Notes: generated by a model from the sequence alone, not told the origin. Numbered from the stretch's first letter, positions 1-9,131 are shown. The stretch: 64,000 nt of DNA from Burkholderiales bacterium (GCA_016200895.1 JACQDX010000017.1:1-64000), one strand, 5' to 3'. Numbers and translations: made by a program.

Positions 1-89
1 CGTAATATTGTTCTGTGTATCTGAAAAACCATTAATCTCTGTCCGCTTTATATTCTTGCTGTCAATAATCTTGAACCTGAGCTGCAACG

Positions 90-914
90 CTAACGCGGGC
101 GGTTGCCTTCTTTCAGCACTTCGGGTTTGTAGTAACGTGAAAAGCCCTTCCAGACCATGCCTGAACGGGCTGCCTTTTCCATCATTTCTTGCAGGGCATT
201 GCGGTCATCCTGGCTCAGGCTTTTCTTTGACAGGTAGATGCCGCTGTCACTCCAGGGTAATTCAGGCAGGGGGTCAAACCTGAGTTTGTCGACCATGTCT
301 TCTACCCTGACATCTCCCTGCACCGCGCCAGCAAAAATATAGGGTGCCATGATGGAAAAATCAGCTATACCCGCTTTTAATACTCTGGCAGCAGATACGG
401 TATCTGCCTCAACGACCAGCCTGCCCTGCTTTTGTAATTCTGCGATGATGGCCTGATAGGCCTCGCCATAGTCAAAACCACGCACGACAACAACTTTCAG
501 ATTTTTTTGTTCCAGCAACTCTTGCTGATTATGTATAACAGGTCGCGCAGACTGCAGGGAAACCAGGGTGGCACGCGTATAGATCAGGGGAATGAAAAAG
601 CCAAGCTCATCCCGTTTGGCAGTGCGTATGGCAGGGAAGAGTATATCAGCCTGGCCATTCTCAAACATCGCTTCGAGGCGCGCACGTGGTACGGCTGAAA
701 ATTGAAATTGGCAAGTTTCCTTGGAAGACAGGCTGCGAAAGATATCAGGATAAATACCCGTGACGCTATCCCCATTGACGATCACGCTAAAACCCAGCGA
801 TGTGACAGGTGCATTGATCACACGTGAACAGGCAGCCTGGGCATGCAAAGAGAGATGGCTCAGTAACAACACCAGGACGATACGTACTGCATGGCACTTT
901 GTCAGCATACTCAT
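90..914 (-). CDS. Periplasmic solute-binding protein (SBP family 3-like)
   Basis: The protein has 274 residues. A hydrophobic signal peptide (about residues 1-28, ending in HAQAA) precedes a periplasmic-binding fold of the amino-acid ABC transporter type. Visible family features are an early stretch containing GIYPDIFRSL, a lobe crossing near SARPVIHNQ, and a late segment near YLSKKSLSQDDR. No permease or ATPase gene is adjacent, so it may be an orphan binding protein or a ligand sensor rather than part of a transporter. The start at 914 is chosen because an AAGGTG Shine-Dalgarno-like run lies just upstream; a TTG three bases further out is less likely. The ligand cannot be told from the sequence. 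It runs towards the window edge and nothing downstream of its stop (bases 1-89) is coding that I can support. Confidence 0.8.
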   Translation of the reverse strand: MSMLTKCHAVRIVLVLLLSHLSLHAQAACSRVINAPVTSLGFSVIVNGDSVTGIYPDIFRSLSSKETCQFQFSAVPRARLEAMFENGQADILFPAIRTAKRDELGFFIPLIYTRATLVSLQSARPVIHNQQELLEQKNLKVVVVRGFDYGEAYQAIIAELQKQGRLVVEADTVSAARVLKAGIADFSIMAPYIFAGAVQGDVRVEDMVDKLRFDPLPELPWSDSGIYLSKKSLSQDDRNALQEMMEKAARSGMVWKGFSRYYKPEVLKEGNRPR

Positions 915-994
915 CAAGATTCACCTTGATCATGAATCAGTACACGATAGAGCATAATGATGCTTTACGGCAAGCATGATTACGGTCAAAAAAG

Positions 995-1684
995 TCACTC
1001 TTTGTCACATAGAGCAAATAAACTGCTTTCTGAGAGAAGTTCTATCTTGCCATAAGCAAGCCTGATCAAACCATCTTGCCTGAAAAATCTTAATTCTTTC
1101 GATAAAGTCTGGCGCGTCATACCCAGCATCATGGCCAGCGCCTCCTGTGTAACCGGTACCACGGCATGGCCATCTTTTTGGCGATTCGCCACCTCAGCCA
1201 GCAACAACAATCGACGTGCCACTCTCGCACGCACTGAACGCAGGCCTGCATCTTCGACTATGCCATATAGCAGGCGTATGCGTCTTGCCAGCATGCGGGT
1301 AATTGCGGTGGCGAAGGAATTGCGTTGCATGAGACTGCGAAAAACTTGCGGTTCCAGCACCAGTAACGCCACCTCAGTCAATGCGGTTGCATCATGAGTG
1401 CGCGGCAACTCATCAATGAGAGAAATTTCACCGAACCAGGTTGCCGCCTCCAGAAAAATAAGTATGGCTTCGCGCCCTTCCGCACTGAGGGTGGACATCT
1501 TGATGCTGCCACTAAGCAGAGCATAAAAACCGCTGGGCTCATCCCCCTGGCGAAACAACATTTCACCGGGTCGCAAGCGCAAATGTTCACAAGAGACTAA
1601 CATGGTCTTACGGTCTGCCATAGGCAAGCTGGCGAACCAGGGGTCGGCCAGCAGGATGTTCATCAAGTTTGCTTGTGATGCCAT
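995..1684 (-). CDS. Crp/Fnr family transcriptional regulator
   Basis: The protein has 229 residues. An N-terminal cyclic-nucleotide-binding beta-barrel covers roughly residues 20-135 (LRPGEMLFRQGDEPSGFYAL, then a segment with WFGEISLIDELPRTHDATA). A long dimerisation helix and a C-terminal winged helix follow, with a recognition-helix stretch TQEALAMMLGMTRQTLSKEL. There is no FNR-type cysteine cluster at the N-terminus, so it is not an Fe-S oxygen sensor of the classical kind. Whether it binds cAMP cannot be judged. It is divergent from the HD-domain gene at 1805, and the 120-bp gap contains an imperfect palindrome that could be its own operator. The start codon is ATG, without a strong Shine-Dalgarno site. 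Confidence 0.9.
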   Translation of the reverse strand: MASQANLMNILLADPWFASLPMADRKTMLVSCEHLRLRPGEMLFRQGDEPSGFYALLSGSIKMSTLSAEGREAILIFLEAATWFGEISLIDELPRTHDATALTEVALLVLEPQVFRSLMQRNSFATAITRMLARRIRLLYGIVEDAGLRSVRARVARRLLLLAEVANRQKDGHAVVPVTQEALAMMLGMTRQTLSKELRFFRQDGLIRLAYGKIELLSESSLFALCDKE

Positions 1685-1735
1685 GAAAGATAAGTCGTTC
1701 GCACGAATAGATGAAATGAATTGTAAAGTATTTGA

Positions 1736-1754
1736 CAGTTTGAGTTCAAAACTG
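1736..1754. promoter_or_regulatory. Imperfect palindrome between divergent genes
   Basis: CAGTTTGA and TCAAAACTG face each other across GT, an inverted repeat with one extra base on one arm, and a TTGACA hexamer overlaps its left edge (1732-1737). It sits between a Crp/Fnr gene and an HD-domain gene. The core TTGA-TCAA resembles half-sites of the Crp/Fnr family, but its 2-bp spacing is shorter than the usual FNR box, so binding by the neighbouring regulator is only a guess. Confidence 0.35.
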
Positions 1755-1804
1755 CGTTTAAGGTATGTCTGTAAAGCTTATACGTCTAATCAGGGAGTAT
1801 TCAA

Positions 1805-2395
1805 ATGCAACATCGCGCGCAATTTGTCCGCATGGAGGACAGTACCCAGGAAGACTGGCAAATCATTGCTGGCGAGTTCAAGCATTTTGTCCAGGGCTTG
1901 CCCGACAGGGTCATGCAACATCTGCGTTTGCTGGAGGGGGACTATGGCGGTTTCCCGATAGACCGCTTTACCCATTCGTTACAAACCGCCACGCGTGCCT
2001 TGCGGGATGGCCGTGATGATGAATATGTCTGTTGTGCGCTATTGCACGACATAGGCGATACATTGGGATCTTTTAACCATCCTGATATTGCAGCAGCGAT
2101 CCTGAAGCCCTTTGTCAGTGAAGAGAACCTGTGGATGGTGCAACACCATGGCATATTCCAGGGCAATTACTTTTTCCATCACATAGGCATGGACCGGGAC
2201 ATGCGCGAGCAGTTCCGAGGGCACCCGCATTTTGAGCGTACGGCAGAATTTTGCGCCTTGTACGACAACCCGTCTTTCGATGCGCATGCAGAAACTTTCC
2301 CGTTGGTGGAATTTGAACCCATGCTGACCAAGCTGTTCAGCCAGCCGCGCAATACCATCTACAAGGCTGCCATCAGCGATAACAACGACAAATAA
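1805..2395 (+). CDS. HD-domain protein (predicted phosphohydrolase or oxygenase)
   Basis: The protein has 196 residues and carries a compact HD domain. The HD motif is in CCALLHDIGD (about residues 78-87), and a second metal-ligand helix is in VQHHGIFQGNYFFHH (about 112-126). The histidine-rich second helix and the length resemble predicted HD phosphohydrolases related to PhnZ and myo-inositol-oxygenase-like di-iron enzymes. Those enzymes oxidise C-H bonds rather than hydrolyse phosphoesters, so either chemistry is possible. No phosphonate gene is adjacent. A GGGAG Shine-Dalgarno site lies 8 bases before the ATG. It is followed by a hairpin and then by the aldolase-SDR pair. Confidence 0.75.
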   Translation: MQHRAQFVRMEDSTQEDWQIIAGEFKHFVQGLPDRVMQHLRLLEGDYGGFPIDRFTHSLQTATRALRDGRDDEYVCCALLHDIGDTLGSFNHPDIAAAILKPFVSEENLWMVQHHGIFQGNYFFHHIGMDRDMREQFRGHPHFERTAEFCALYDNPSFDAHAETFPLVEFEPMLTKLFSQPRNTIYKAAISDNNDK

Positions 2396-2408
2396 TCACA
2401 AGGGCTTA

Positions 2409-2458
2409 CACAAAATTGTCCCAACACGGCACTGCAACGCTTTGGGGCAATTTTTGTG
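2409..2458 (+). terminator. Stem-loop after the HD gene, terminator or attenuator
   Basis: CACAAAATTGTCCCAA (2409-2424) pairs with TTGGGGCAATTTTTGTG (2442-2458) around a loop of 17 bases. One G-U pair and one bulge are needed. The five-T run is within the distal arm, so the inner stem TTGTCCCAA/TTGGGGCAA followed by TTTTT can act as an intrinsic terminator. It separates the HD gene from the aldolase gene, which has its own Shine-Dalgarno site. Confidence 0.5.
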
Positions 2459-2495
2459 TAAGTCCAAGTCACAAAAAAACAACACTGGAGACATT

Positions 2496-3251
2496 ATGCA
2501 TATACCCTCAGTCAAGGATCTGGTCAGCGCAGAAGAATGGCAATTACGCATTGATCTGGCCGCCTGTTATCGCCTCGTCGCAGCTTATGGCTGGAGCGAT
2601 CTGGTCTTCACCCATATCAGTGCACGCATCCCCGGACCTGAGCATCATTTTCTCATCAACCCTTACGGATTGATGTTTGATGAAATCACGGCTTCCTCTC
2701 TGGTGAAGGTGGATCAGCAGTGCAATAAGGTGATTGATTCACCCTTTCCAGTCAACCCGGCTGGCTTTGTCATCCATAGTGCAGTGCATGCAGCGCGGGA
2801 AGATGTGCAATGTGTTTTGCATACGCATACACGGGCTGGCGTTGCTGTCAGCGCGCAAAAATGTGGGGTGTTGCCGCTGTCGCAGCAATCAACTTTTGTG
2901 CTGGCATCGCTGGCTTATCATGATTATGAAGGGGTTGCCTTCAGGGAAGATGAAAAACCACGCTTGCAAGCTGACATGGGACAGGCTAACTTCCTGATGT
3001 TACGCAATCATGGTTTATTGACAGCGGGGAAATCGATCGCTGATACCTTCCTGTCCATGTACACCTTTGAAGCGACTTGCCAGATACAACTGGCAGCGCA
3101 GGCGGGTGGGGAACTGATACATGTGAATCCCCTCATCGTCAAAGGGGTGTCAGAAGCCATGCGCGTACAGACAGGTGGGCTGGGTGGCGCCTTTGTCTGG
3201 CCTTCCCTGATACGCAAACTCGATCGCATGGATGAAAGCTATAAACTATGA
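2496..3251 (+). CDS. Class II aldolase/adducin family protein
   Basis: The protein has 251 residues from the ATG at 2496, which has a CTGGAG Shine-Dalgarno site; an upstream TTG would add 18 unlikely residues overlapping the hairpin. The class II aldolase/adducin fold is recognisable. It includes GWSDLVFTHISARIP near the start, the zinc-site HTHTRAG around residue 110, and LRNHGLLTAG around 170. Members of this family cleave or epimerise sugar phosphates using zinc, but many are uncharacterised. The stop codon overlaps the next ATG (ATGA), so it is translationally coupled to an SDR oxidoreductase, an arrangement suggesting consecutive steps on one substrate. The substrate is unknown. Confidence 0.88.
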   Translation: MHIPSVKDLVSAEEWQLRIDLAACYRLVAAYGWSDLVFTHISARIPGPEHHFLINPYGLMFDEITASSLVKVDQQCNKVIDSPFPVNPAGFVIHSAVHAAREDVQCVLHTHTRAGVAVSAQKCGVLPLSQQSTFVLASLAYHDYEGVAFREDEKPRLQADMGQANFLMLRNHGLLTAGKSIADTFLSMYTFEATCQIQLAAQAGGELIHVNPLIVKGVSEAMRVQTGGLGGAFVWPSLIRKLDRMDESYKL

Positions 3252-4066
3252 AGGCAAAGCACAAGGTCGTTGTCATTACCGGCAGTTCAGATGGAATAGG
3301 AGCAGAAATAGCGCGTCAACTAGCCAAGAAATATGGCCCCAGTCTGGCACTGGTGCTGGCTGCACGCAATGAAGAAGCACTCAAGAAAGTGGCTGCCGAA
3401 TGCAAGGCCTTTGGTGCAGTATCTCTGGTCGTCAGGACGGATGTCAGTGTAGAGGCCAATTGCCGCTATCTGATAGAAGCAACAGTAGAACAATTTGGCA
3501 GCCTTGATGTACTCATCAATAACGCGGGCAAATCTGCCCAGGCGCTGCTGGAAGAAGTCGATAACCTGGGCTGGTATCAAGAGCTTATGCGCATCAATTT
3601 CTGGGGTAGTGTCTGGTGTACCCATGCTGCCCTGCCTCACTTGAAAAAGTCACGTGGCAGCATTGTCGCCGTATCTTCACTGGCTGGTCTGATCGGTGTG
3701 CCTGGCCGCACTGCCTATAGCGCCAGCAAGTTTGCCATGGGTGGATTTTTTGAATGTCTGCGCTCAGAATTGAAAGAAGCCGGGGTCAAGGTGACGCTCG
3801 CCTATCCTGGTGTGGTTGCTACCCAGATACGCTATAACGGTTATAACGCGGCTGGTGAGGCAGCGGGCAAGAGTGGTTTGAAAGAAGATGATGCCATGTC
3901 GATAGAAGAATGTGCATCGCTGATCATACGGGGTTATGAACGTGGTGATCGCGAAGTCGTCATGAGCTTCAAGGGTAAGCTGGGACGCTGGCTGAAACTG
4001 ATAGCTCCGGGTCTGGTCGAGAAGATGGCGATGGCGGCTTTGAAGAAAGAAGTCAGACCGCACTGA
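3248..4066 (+). CDS. SDR-family NAD(P)-dependent oxidoreductase
   Basis: The protein has 272 residues and is a classical short-chain dehydrogenase. The cofactor motif is TGSSDGIG (residues 11-18), NNAG follows near residue 91, and the catalytic Ser-Tyr-Lys set is seen in AVSSLAG and YSASKFA (Tyr about 157, Lys about 161). The C-terminal part lengthens the protein beyond the usual 250 residues and contains a hydrophobic, basic stretch (KGKLGRWLKLIAPGL), suggesting lipid or membrane contact as in some SDRs acting on acyl chains or sterols. It is coupled by ATGA overlap to the aldolase gene and followed by a strong bidirectional terminator. Confidence 0.9.
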   Translation: MKAKHKVVVITGSSDGIGAEIARQLAKKYGPSLALVLAARNEEALKKVAAECKAFGAVSLVVRTDVSVEANCRYLIEATVEQFGSLDVLINNAGKSAQALLEEVDNLGWYQELMRINFWGSVWCTHAALPHLKKSRGSIVAVSSLAGLIGVPGRTAYSASKFAMGGFFECLRSELKEAGVKVTLAYPGVVATQIRYNGYNAAGEAAGKSGLKEDDAMSIEECASLIIRGYERGDREVVMSFKGKLGRWLKLIAPGLVEKMAMAALKKEVRPH

Positions 4067-4085
4067 AACGGCCACATCGAAACAC

Positions 4086-4120
4086 AAAAGCCCTGAACTG
4101 TCTGGCAGTTCAGGGCTTTT
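4086..4120. terminator. Bidirectional intrinsic terminator
   Basis: A perfect 15-bp stem (AAAAGCCCTGAACTG with CAGTTCAGGGCTTTT) surrounds the loop TCTGG. The ends supply T-runs in both directions, so it can stop transcription of the SDR gene (plus strand) and of the porin gene (minus strand), which converge here. Confidence 0.9.
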
Positions 4121-4141
4121 GGTTTTTACAGCATCACACCA

Positions 4142-5191
4142 TTAGAAGCGATGTTGGATACCAACAGTTGCTGACGTCTGGTTCGTCGCGAAACCGGCAT
4201 CATCACGTGATACGCCAGTCAGCTTGTTATTGCTGGCCTTGGCATAGCCTGTCGCGATATAGATATCAGTACGTTTCGACATCGCATACTTGGCGCGCAG
4301 TACCAGCATGCCAGGATCAGCGTCTGCGCCAGCAGCAACATTCTTGATGTCCTGATAGTAGTAGACGCCAGTCAAAGTCCAGGCAGGTGCTACTGCATAA
4401 TTCGCGCCCAGCCATAGTGTATCACTGCGCAGATCTGCAGCACCTGTCGCCAGGGTTTTCTTGAAATTACGGTAGCCAGCAAATACTTTGGCAGGGCCAA
4501 AATCGTAAGAGCCACCCAGGTGCAATACCTTGGCCTGGTCGTAAGAACCATTGGCTATCGGTGCGCTATTGTTTTGCTCGTAAGTGATGACTGCAGCCCA
4601 TGGGCCATCGAATGCGCTTGCGGCAACAACGTATTTTGCATTGCCGGAAGTATTGCCAGCGACTTCGCCAAAACCATAAGTTGCACCCAGTTTGTAGCCT
4701 TTGCCGTCATATTGGTATTTGAGCAAATTGGATACACCAGTCAGCATGCCGTCTTTGCGGTTGCCAGTGGCACCGGCAGAGGTTGCCCAGGAGTATTGCG
4801 GTGCATAACCCATGGGGTCAAATGGCAGGATGAAATCATAGGTGGTGCTGTAAGAACGGCCAGCAATGATGCGGCCAAAATCACCTTGCAAACCGACATT
4901 GGCCTGACGGCCAAAGATGTCGCCATCAGAAGCACCAGTATCGAGCAGGATGCCGCCTTCGAGTTGCATGATGGCTTTCAAACCGCCACCCAGGTCTTCA
5001 CTGCCGCGTAAGCCAAAACGAGAAGTGTTCATGCCACCGCTATTGAGTTTGAACTGACTGCCCTTGTTCGCATCAGCATTGTTGTTATATGTGATATTGG
5101 CATCAATGAGGCCATAGATAGTGACGCTGGTTTGCGCATGCGCTGCGGTTGCCATACATGCCAGCGTGGCCGCGCCGAGTAACTTCTTCAT
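4142..5191 (-). CDS. Gram-negative porin, Burkholderiales type
   Basis: The protein has 349 residues. A signal peptide of about 20 residues ends in AHAQ. Next comes the hallmark TSVTIYGLIDANI of trimeric betaproteobacterial porins, alternating beta-strand patterns throughout, and a C-terminal strand ending VGIQHRF. The terminal phenylalanine is the recognition signal for outer-membrane insertion by the BAM complex. It should form a 16-stranded general diffusion pore. A good Shine-Dalgarno site (AGGAG) precedes the ATG, and a 377-bp noncoding region lies upstream, consistent with a regulated, highly expressed monocistronic gene. Confidence 0.95.
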   Translation of the reverse strand: MKKLLGAATLACMATAAHAQTSVTIYGLIDANITYNNNADANKGSQFKLNSGGMNTSRFGLRGSEDLGGGLKAIMQLEGGILLDTGASDGDIFGRQANVGLQGDFGRIIAGRSYSTTYDFILPFDPMGYAPQYSWATSAGATGNRKDGMLTGVSNLLKYQYDGKGYKLGATYGFGEVAGNTSGNAKYVVAASAFDGPWAAVITYEQNNSAPIANGSYDQAKVLHLGGSYDFGPAKVFAGYRNFKKTLATGAADLRSDTLWLGANYAVAPAWTLTGVYYYQDIKNVAAGADADPGMLVLRAKYAMSKRTDIYIATGYAKASNNKLTGVSRDDAGFATNQTSATVGIQHRF

Positions 5192-5568
5192 CGGTGTTCT
5201 CCTATAGAAATTTTTGTTTTGCAGACAACATGCGTGTCATGTGGTCGGTTCACATGCTAAGGAGTATAAGCTTTCAGTTGCCTTTCTAAGCCTGGGTTCC
5301 TTATCAAACCAGCATCATACTGTTGTGAAATTGCCTCCTGGTGTGTTCGCTACGGTCCGCTATGGCTTGTTACGGCCCTCATACACCATAGACAGAAATT
5401 TTCTGTTTTGCCAGAACTCATTTCACGCCAGTTTTTTCAGGCTTCACGCCAAATTTCTGCAACTGATCTCATACAGGTGGCGGCTTGCGGAGCCAGGCCT
5501 TAATCTGACATTGCTGTCCCCAACAACACACAGATTACTTACTCATTTACTAAACAACGGAGTCCATC
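5192..5568. other. Intergenic region between porin and exported TPR protein
   Basis: This stretch of 377 bp lies between divergent genes and must hold promoters for both. I find no convincing reading frame, no strong hairpin and no obvious palindromic operator. The Shine-Dalgarno sites are AGGAG for the porin and CGGAG for the downstream gene. Confidence 0.6.
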
Positions 5569-6306
5569 ATGAAAAACCTTTTTACTACAACTACGATCAA
5601 AAACCTTTTGCTTGCTGCAGGTATCGCAACCCTGTCTGCCAGCAATGCCATGGCCTTTTCTGAAACTGAATTCAGAACTGCCGTCAAACAACTGGTGAGC
5701 ACGCCTATCATCAGCCAGGAACAATATGTCGCCAATGCAGTGAACGCCTGGTTGAATCAGGATTACATCAACTCACTGGCGCAGGCAGAGATAGATGCCA
5801 GCCGGACAGCCAACCTGCAAGCGGCCACTACTTTCAACAATCTGTTGAAACAGGAGCCAGGTAACCCTCTGCTGATGTCCTATGCCGGTGCAGCAACTGC
5901 CAAGTCTTCACTGGATAAATTTGCCAAAGGTGAAAAAACGACGGCACTGGAAGATGGCACTGCACTGGTAGAGCAGGCTTTGCAACTGGCCAATAATAGC
6001 CAAGCCATGCATGGTAGCGTGCCTGTGGCACTGGAAGTGCGCTTTGTTGCAGCAAGCACTTATCTGGCTGTGCCAAAAGCCATGAATCGTCATGACAAAG
6101 GTGAGCAATTGTTGAAAGACGTCATCGATGCCCAGCAGTTCGCGCAGACAGATGTGAATTTCCGTGGTGCAGTGTGGTTGCGTGCTGCGACTTTGGCAGC
6201 AGAGAAAAACCGTGCAGATGAAGCAAAAAAATATCTGAATGAGATCTTGAAAAACAATGCACCGCAAGCTCAGAAAGCTGCGCAGTTATTGCAAACATTG
6301 TCCTGA
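5569..6306 (+). CDS. Exported TPR-like protein of unknown function
   Basis: The protein has 245 residues. A signal peptide (about residues 1-28, ending in SNAMAF) precedes an almost entirely helical protein with paired alanine-rich helices. Examples are the segments with FNNLLKQEPGNPLLMSYAGA, LEVRFVAASTYLAVPKA and WLRAATLAAEKNRADEAKKY. The spacing resembles degenerate tetratricopeptide repeats, which bind other proteins. I do not recognise a named family. It stands alone, with an intergenic gap upstream and the convergent glmU downstream. The start is supported by a CGGAG Shine-Dalgarno site 7 bases before the ATG. Confidence 0.75.
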   Translation: MKNLFTTTTIKNLLLAAGIATLSASNAMAFSETEFRTAVKQLVSTPIISQEQYVANAVNAWLNQDYINSLAQAEIDASRTANLQAATTFNNLLKQEPGNPLLMSYAGAATAKSSLDKFAKGEKTTALEDGTALVEQALQLANNSQAMHGSVPVALEVRFVAASTYLAVPKAMNRHDKGEQLLKDVIDAQQFAQTDVNFRGAVWLRAATLAAEKNRADEAKKYLNEILKNNAPQAQKAAQLLQTLS

Positions 6307-6378
6307 TCTGTTGATGTGTATTACTGTGTAGCGGCCAGCCGAAACGAGTGACATGACTGACCGCTACACCATTAATTT

Positions 6379-7737
6379 TTACTTCTTGATTTTGACTGGA
6401 CGCTGCCAGCCATCGATCGTGATTTGTTTTGCGCGTGAGACGGTCAGCTTGCCATCTGGTGCATCCTTGGTCAGAGTGGTGCCCGCGCCTAGCGTCGCGC
6501 CTTTGCCAACCCGCACTGGTGCCACCAGTTGTGTATCACTGCCGATGAATGCATCGTCCTCGATGATGGTACGGGATTTGTTCACGCCATCATAATTGCA
6601 GGTAATCGTGCCTGCGCCGATATTGACGCGGCTGCCTATGGTGGCGTCACCAATATAGGCCAGGTGATTGGCCTTGCTGTGCGCGGCGATCTGGCTGTTT
6701 TTGACTTCAACAAAATTACCGATATGCACGTCTTCTGCCAGTTCGGTACCTGGGCGCAATCTGGCATAAGGGCCTATCTGTGATTTGGCACCGACGATGG
6801 CATCTTCGATGTGGCAAAAGGCTTTGATCGTGCTGCCTGCTGCTATACGCGCATCCTTGATGACGCAGTTCGGGCCTATCGTCACGCCATCTTCCAGTTG
6901 CACCTCACCGATAAAGACGCAGCCCACATCAATTAACACATCACGCCCGCATTGCAGGTTGCCACGCACATCTATGCGTGCCGGGTCATACAGGCCCACG
7001 CCTTGCTCCAGCAATTTGAGGGCGATATTTTTTTGATGCGTGCGTTCCAGTTCGGCCAGTTGTACCTTACTGTTGACACCCAGGGTTTCCCAGACTGCAT
7101 CTGGCTGGGCTGAGACGACTTCCACTCCATCGGCAACGGCCTGGGCGACGATGTCGGTCAGATAATATTCACCCTGAGCATTCTTGTTGGACAAATTGCC
7201 CAGCCATTTTTGCAAATGCGCCGTTGGTATCGACATGATGCCGGTATTGGTTTCTGTGATCTGGCGCTCAGTCTCACTCGCATCTTTTTGTTCGACGATG
7301 CGTTTGATGATGCCTTCTTCCCTGACGATGCGGCCAAGACCTGTCGGGTCTGCCATGTCCACCGTCAATATGCCCAGCTTGTCTTTGCCAGCCGCCACGA
7401 TGAGACGTGCCAGGCTGGCAGGCGTGGTCAGTGGCACATCACCATACAAGACCAGGGTAGGCTGACTAACATCCAGCACAGGCAAAGACTGGGCGACGGC
7501 GTGGCCGGTACCCAGTTGGGGTTCTTGCAGTGCAAAGCGCAAGTCTGCGGCGGCAACGGTCGTTGGCACTTGTTCACCACCATGGCCATAGATCACGCAA
7601 ATAGTGCTGGCTTGAAGCTGGCGCGCTGTGGCGATCACGTGGTTCAGCAAAGGCTTGCCTGCCAGCGTATGCAAAACCTTGGGCAGGGAAGACTGCATGC
7701 GTTTGCCCATGCCTGCAGCAAGAATGACGACGTTCAT
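6379..7737 (-). CDS. glmU: Bifunctional GlmU
   Basis: This is the bifunctional enzyme of cytoplasmic UDP-GlcNAc synthesis. Its C-terminal domain acetylates glucosamine-1-phosphate with acetyl-CoA, and its N-terminal domain transfers UMP from UTP, feeding peptidoglycan and lipopolysaccharide. It has 452 residues, close to the 456 of the E. coli enzyme. The N-terminus carries the nucleotidyltransferase signature LAAGMGKRM and the lysine of [13 protein letters not shown]. The C-terminal third shows the left-handed beta-helix hexapeptide pattern and the acetyltransferase region [11 protein letters not shown]. It is divergent from the Fur-boxed operon and convergent with the TPR gene. glmS is not adjacent in this window. 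Confidence 0.97.
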   Translation of the reverse strand: MNVVILAAGMGKRMQSSLPKVLHTLAGKPLLNHVIATARQLQASTICVIYGHGGEQVPTTVAAADLRFALQEPQLGTGHAVAQSLPVLDVSQPTLVLYGDVPLTTPASLARLIVAAGKDKLGILTVDMADPTGLGRIVREEGIIKRIVEQKDASETERQITETNTGIMSIPTAHLQKWLGNLSNKNAQGEYYLTDIVAQAVADGVEVVSAQPDAVWETLGVNSKVQLAELERTHQKNIALKLLEQGVGLYDPARIDVRGNLQCGRDVLIDVGCVFIGEVQLEDGVTIGPNCVIKDARIAAGSTIKAFCHIEDAIVGAKSQIGPYARLRPGTELAEDVHIGNFVEVKNSQIAAHSKANHLAYIGDATIGSRVNIGAGTITCNYDGVNKSRTIIEDDAFIGSDTQLVAPVRVGKGATLGAGTTLTKDAPDGKLTVSRAKQITIDGWQRPVKIKK

Positions 7738-7889
7738 AGTAGGTGAATGTAAGTTGAAATCCGCAAAAGTTTATCACGCGCAGCTTTGCTGAACTTTATG
7801 AAAGACTTGCCAAATTGCTTATTGCACTATGTACCGGAAACAAAAATGTACAATTCCTACTGCTTTTCCGGCACGACTCCATGTACAAT

Positions 7890-7904
7890 TGAGAATAATT
7901 ATCA
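7890..7904. promoter_or_regulatory. Fur box
   Basis: TGAGAATAATTATCA matches the 7-1-7 Fur consensus TGATAATNATTATCA at all positions but one. It lies 6 bp before the ATG of the PepSY gene, the first of five co-directional genes. The decamer ATGTACAATT occurs twice just upstream, about 35 bp apart. Repression by iron-loaded Fur is the expected mode of control for the downstream operon. Confidence 0.8.
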
Positions 7905-7910
7905 TTTAGA

Positions 7911-8567
7911 ATGAACAAGAATAATTTCATGCAAGCAGGTACGGACAATTTATCGCAACAACAAAGCAGGGCTTTCTGGTTGCGCCATTTACATCAATGG
8001 CATTGGATCAGTTCAGCACTTTGTCTGATTGCCATGATCCTGTTTGCTGCCACCGGCATCACCCTGAATCACTCTGCACAGATAGAAGCGCATCCAGTAG
8101 TCAGCAAGAAAGAGGGTAAATTGCCGCTGGCTTTATTGTCGCAATTGAATGCATTGAAAAATACCGATGATGCGCCTATACCCGGCGACGTCAGCGACTG
8201 GCTGGCGCAAGACCTGGGTATCAAGCTCAGTGAGCAGGTGCCAGAATGGTCGCCAGAAGAAGTATATGTAGGTTTGCCGCGCCCTGGTGGTGACGCTTGG
8301 CTGCGCATTACGTTGGACAACGGCGAGATTGAATATGAACTGACCAGCCGCGGCTGGATTGCCTACTTCAATGACTTGCATAAAGGCCGCAATACTGGCA
8401 CTGCCTGGAACTGGTTTATTGATGTATTTGCCGTGGTCTGCCTGATTTTTTGTATGACTGGCCTGTTCCTGCTGAAAATGCATGCAGGCAAACGCCCAAG
8501 CACCTGGCCGGTGGTGGTGTTTGGCCTGGTCTTGCCATTAATTTTGGCTCTGATGTTCATTCATTGA
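7911..8567 (+). CDS. PepSY-associated membrane protein
   Basis: The protein has 218 residues. A cytoplasmic start with RHLHQWHWISS is followed by a membrane helix (about 33-54, ending in ATGITLNHS). A periplasmic PepSY-like region of about 100 residues comes next, then two further helices (about 163-183 and 198-217). The HQWHW and LNHS histidines resemble haem- or metal-coordinating positions in the PepSY membrane-helix family, members of which pass electrons across the inner membrane to iron substrates. It is the first gene behind the Fur box. Spacing to the next gene is 45 bp. Function as an inner-membrane electron carrier is inference from family and context. Confidence 0.82.
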   Translation: MNKNNFMQAGTDNLSQQQSRAFWLRHLHQWHWISSALCLIAMILFAATGITLNHSAQIEAHPVVSKKEGKLPLALLSQLNALKNTDDAPIPGDVSDWLAQDLGIKLSEQVPEWSPEEVYVGLPRPGGDAWLRITLDNGEIEYELTSRGWIAYFNDLHKGRNTGTAWNWFIDVFAVVCLIFCMTGLFLLKMHAGKRPSTWPVVVFGLVLPLILALMFIH

Positions 8568-8612
8568 TTATTTAAAATCGTTCTAACTTTGCTCATAAAA
8601 GGTTGTATATCC

Positions 8613-9131
8613 ATGCGTAAATTGCTCCCGTTTGCCATCACCAGTTTGCTGGGTGTCCCGGCCATAAATGTAGTCGCGGCTGACCTGACTTTGAAAGTCG
8701 AAGTACCGCGCCTGAATGTGGCTGAATATCACAAACCCTATGTGGCAATCTGGCTGGAAAAACCAGACCAGACATTTGCTGGCAACCTGGCAGTCTGGTA
8801 TGACTTGAAGAAAAAGGACAATGAAGGCACAAAGTGGTTGAAGGACATGCGCCAATGGTGGCGCCGTAGTGGCCGTGAATTGCAGATGCCAGTTGAAGGC
8901 GTCAGTGGTGCCACCCGTACCACGGGCGAGCAAACCCTGAGTTTTGCGGGCGACAAAGGTGTATTGGCCAAATTGCCCGCTGGTGATTACCAACTCATCG
9001 TCGAAGCTGCGCGAGAGGGCGGTGGCCGCGAAGTCGTTAAAGTGCCATTCCAGTGGCAAGCCAAAGGTGAACAAAACCTGAAAGCACAGGGCAGCAGTGA
9101 ACTGGGCGCGATTGCTGTCACCATTAAATAA
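8613..9131 (+). CDS. Exported DUF2271 protein with FMN-attachment motif
   Basis: The protein has 172 residues from the ATG at 8613; a TTG 24 bases upstream is less likely. A Sec signal peptide (about 1-23, ending in VVAAD) leads a beta-rich DUF2271 domain. Residues 98-104 read SGATRTT, the pattern in which NqrC and RnfG carry FMN covalently on the last threonine of SGATxT; here that would be Thr103. An ApbE flavin transferase is encoded two genes downstream. The inferred role is a periplasmic one-flavin electron carrier between the membrane reductase and an iron complex. The motif is visible; the flavinylation is inference. Confidence 0.85.
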   Translation: MRKLLPFAITSLLGVPAINVVAADLTLKVEVPRLNVAEYHKPYVAIWLEKPDQTFAGNLAVWYDLKKKDNEGTKWLKDMRQWWRRSGRELQMPVEGVSGATRTTGEQTLSFAGDKGVLAKLPAGDYQLIVEAAREGGGREVVKVPFQWQAKGEQNLKAQGSSELGAIAVTIK

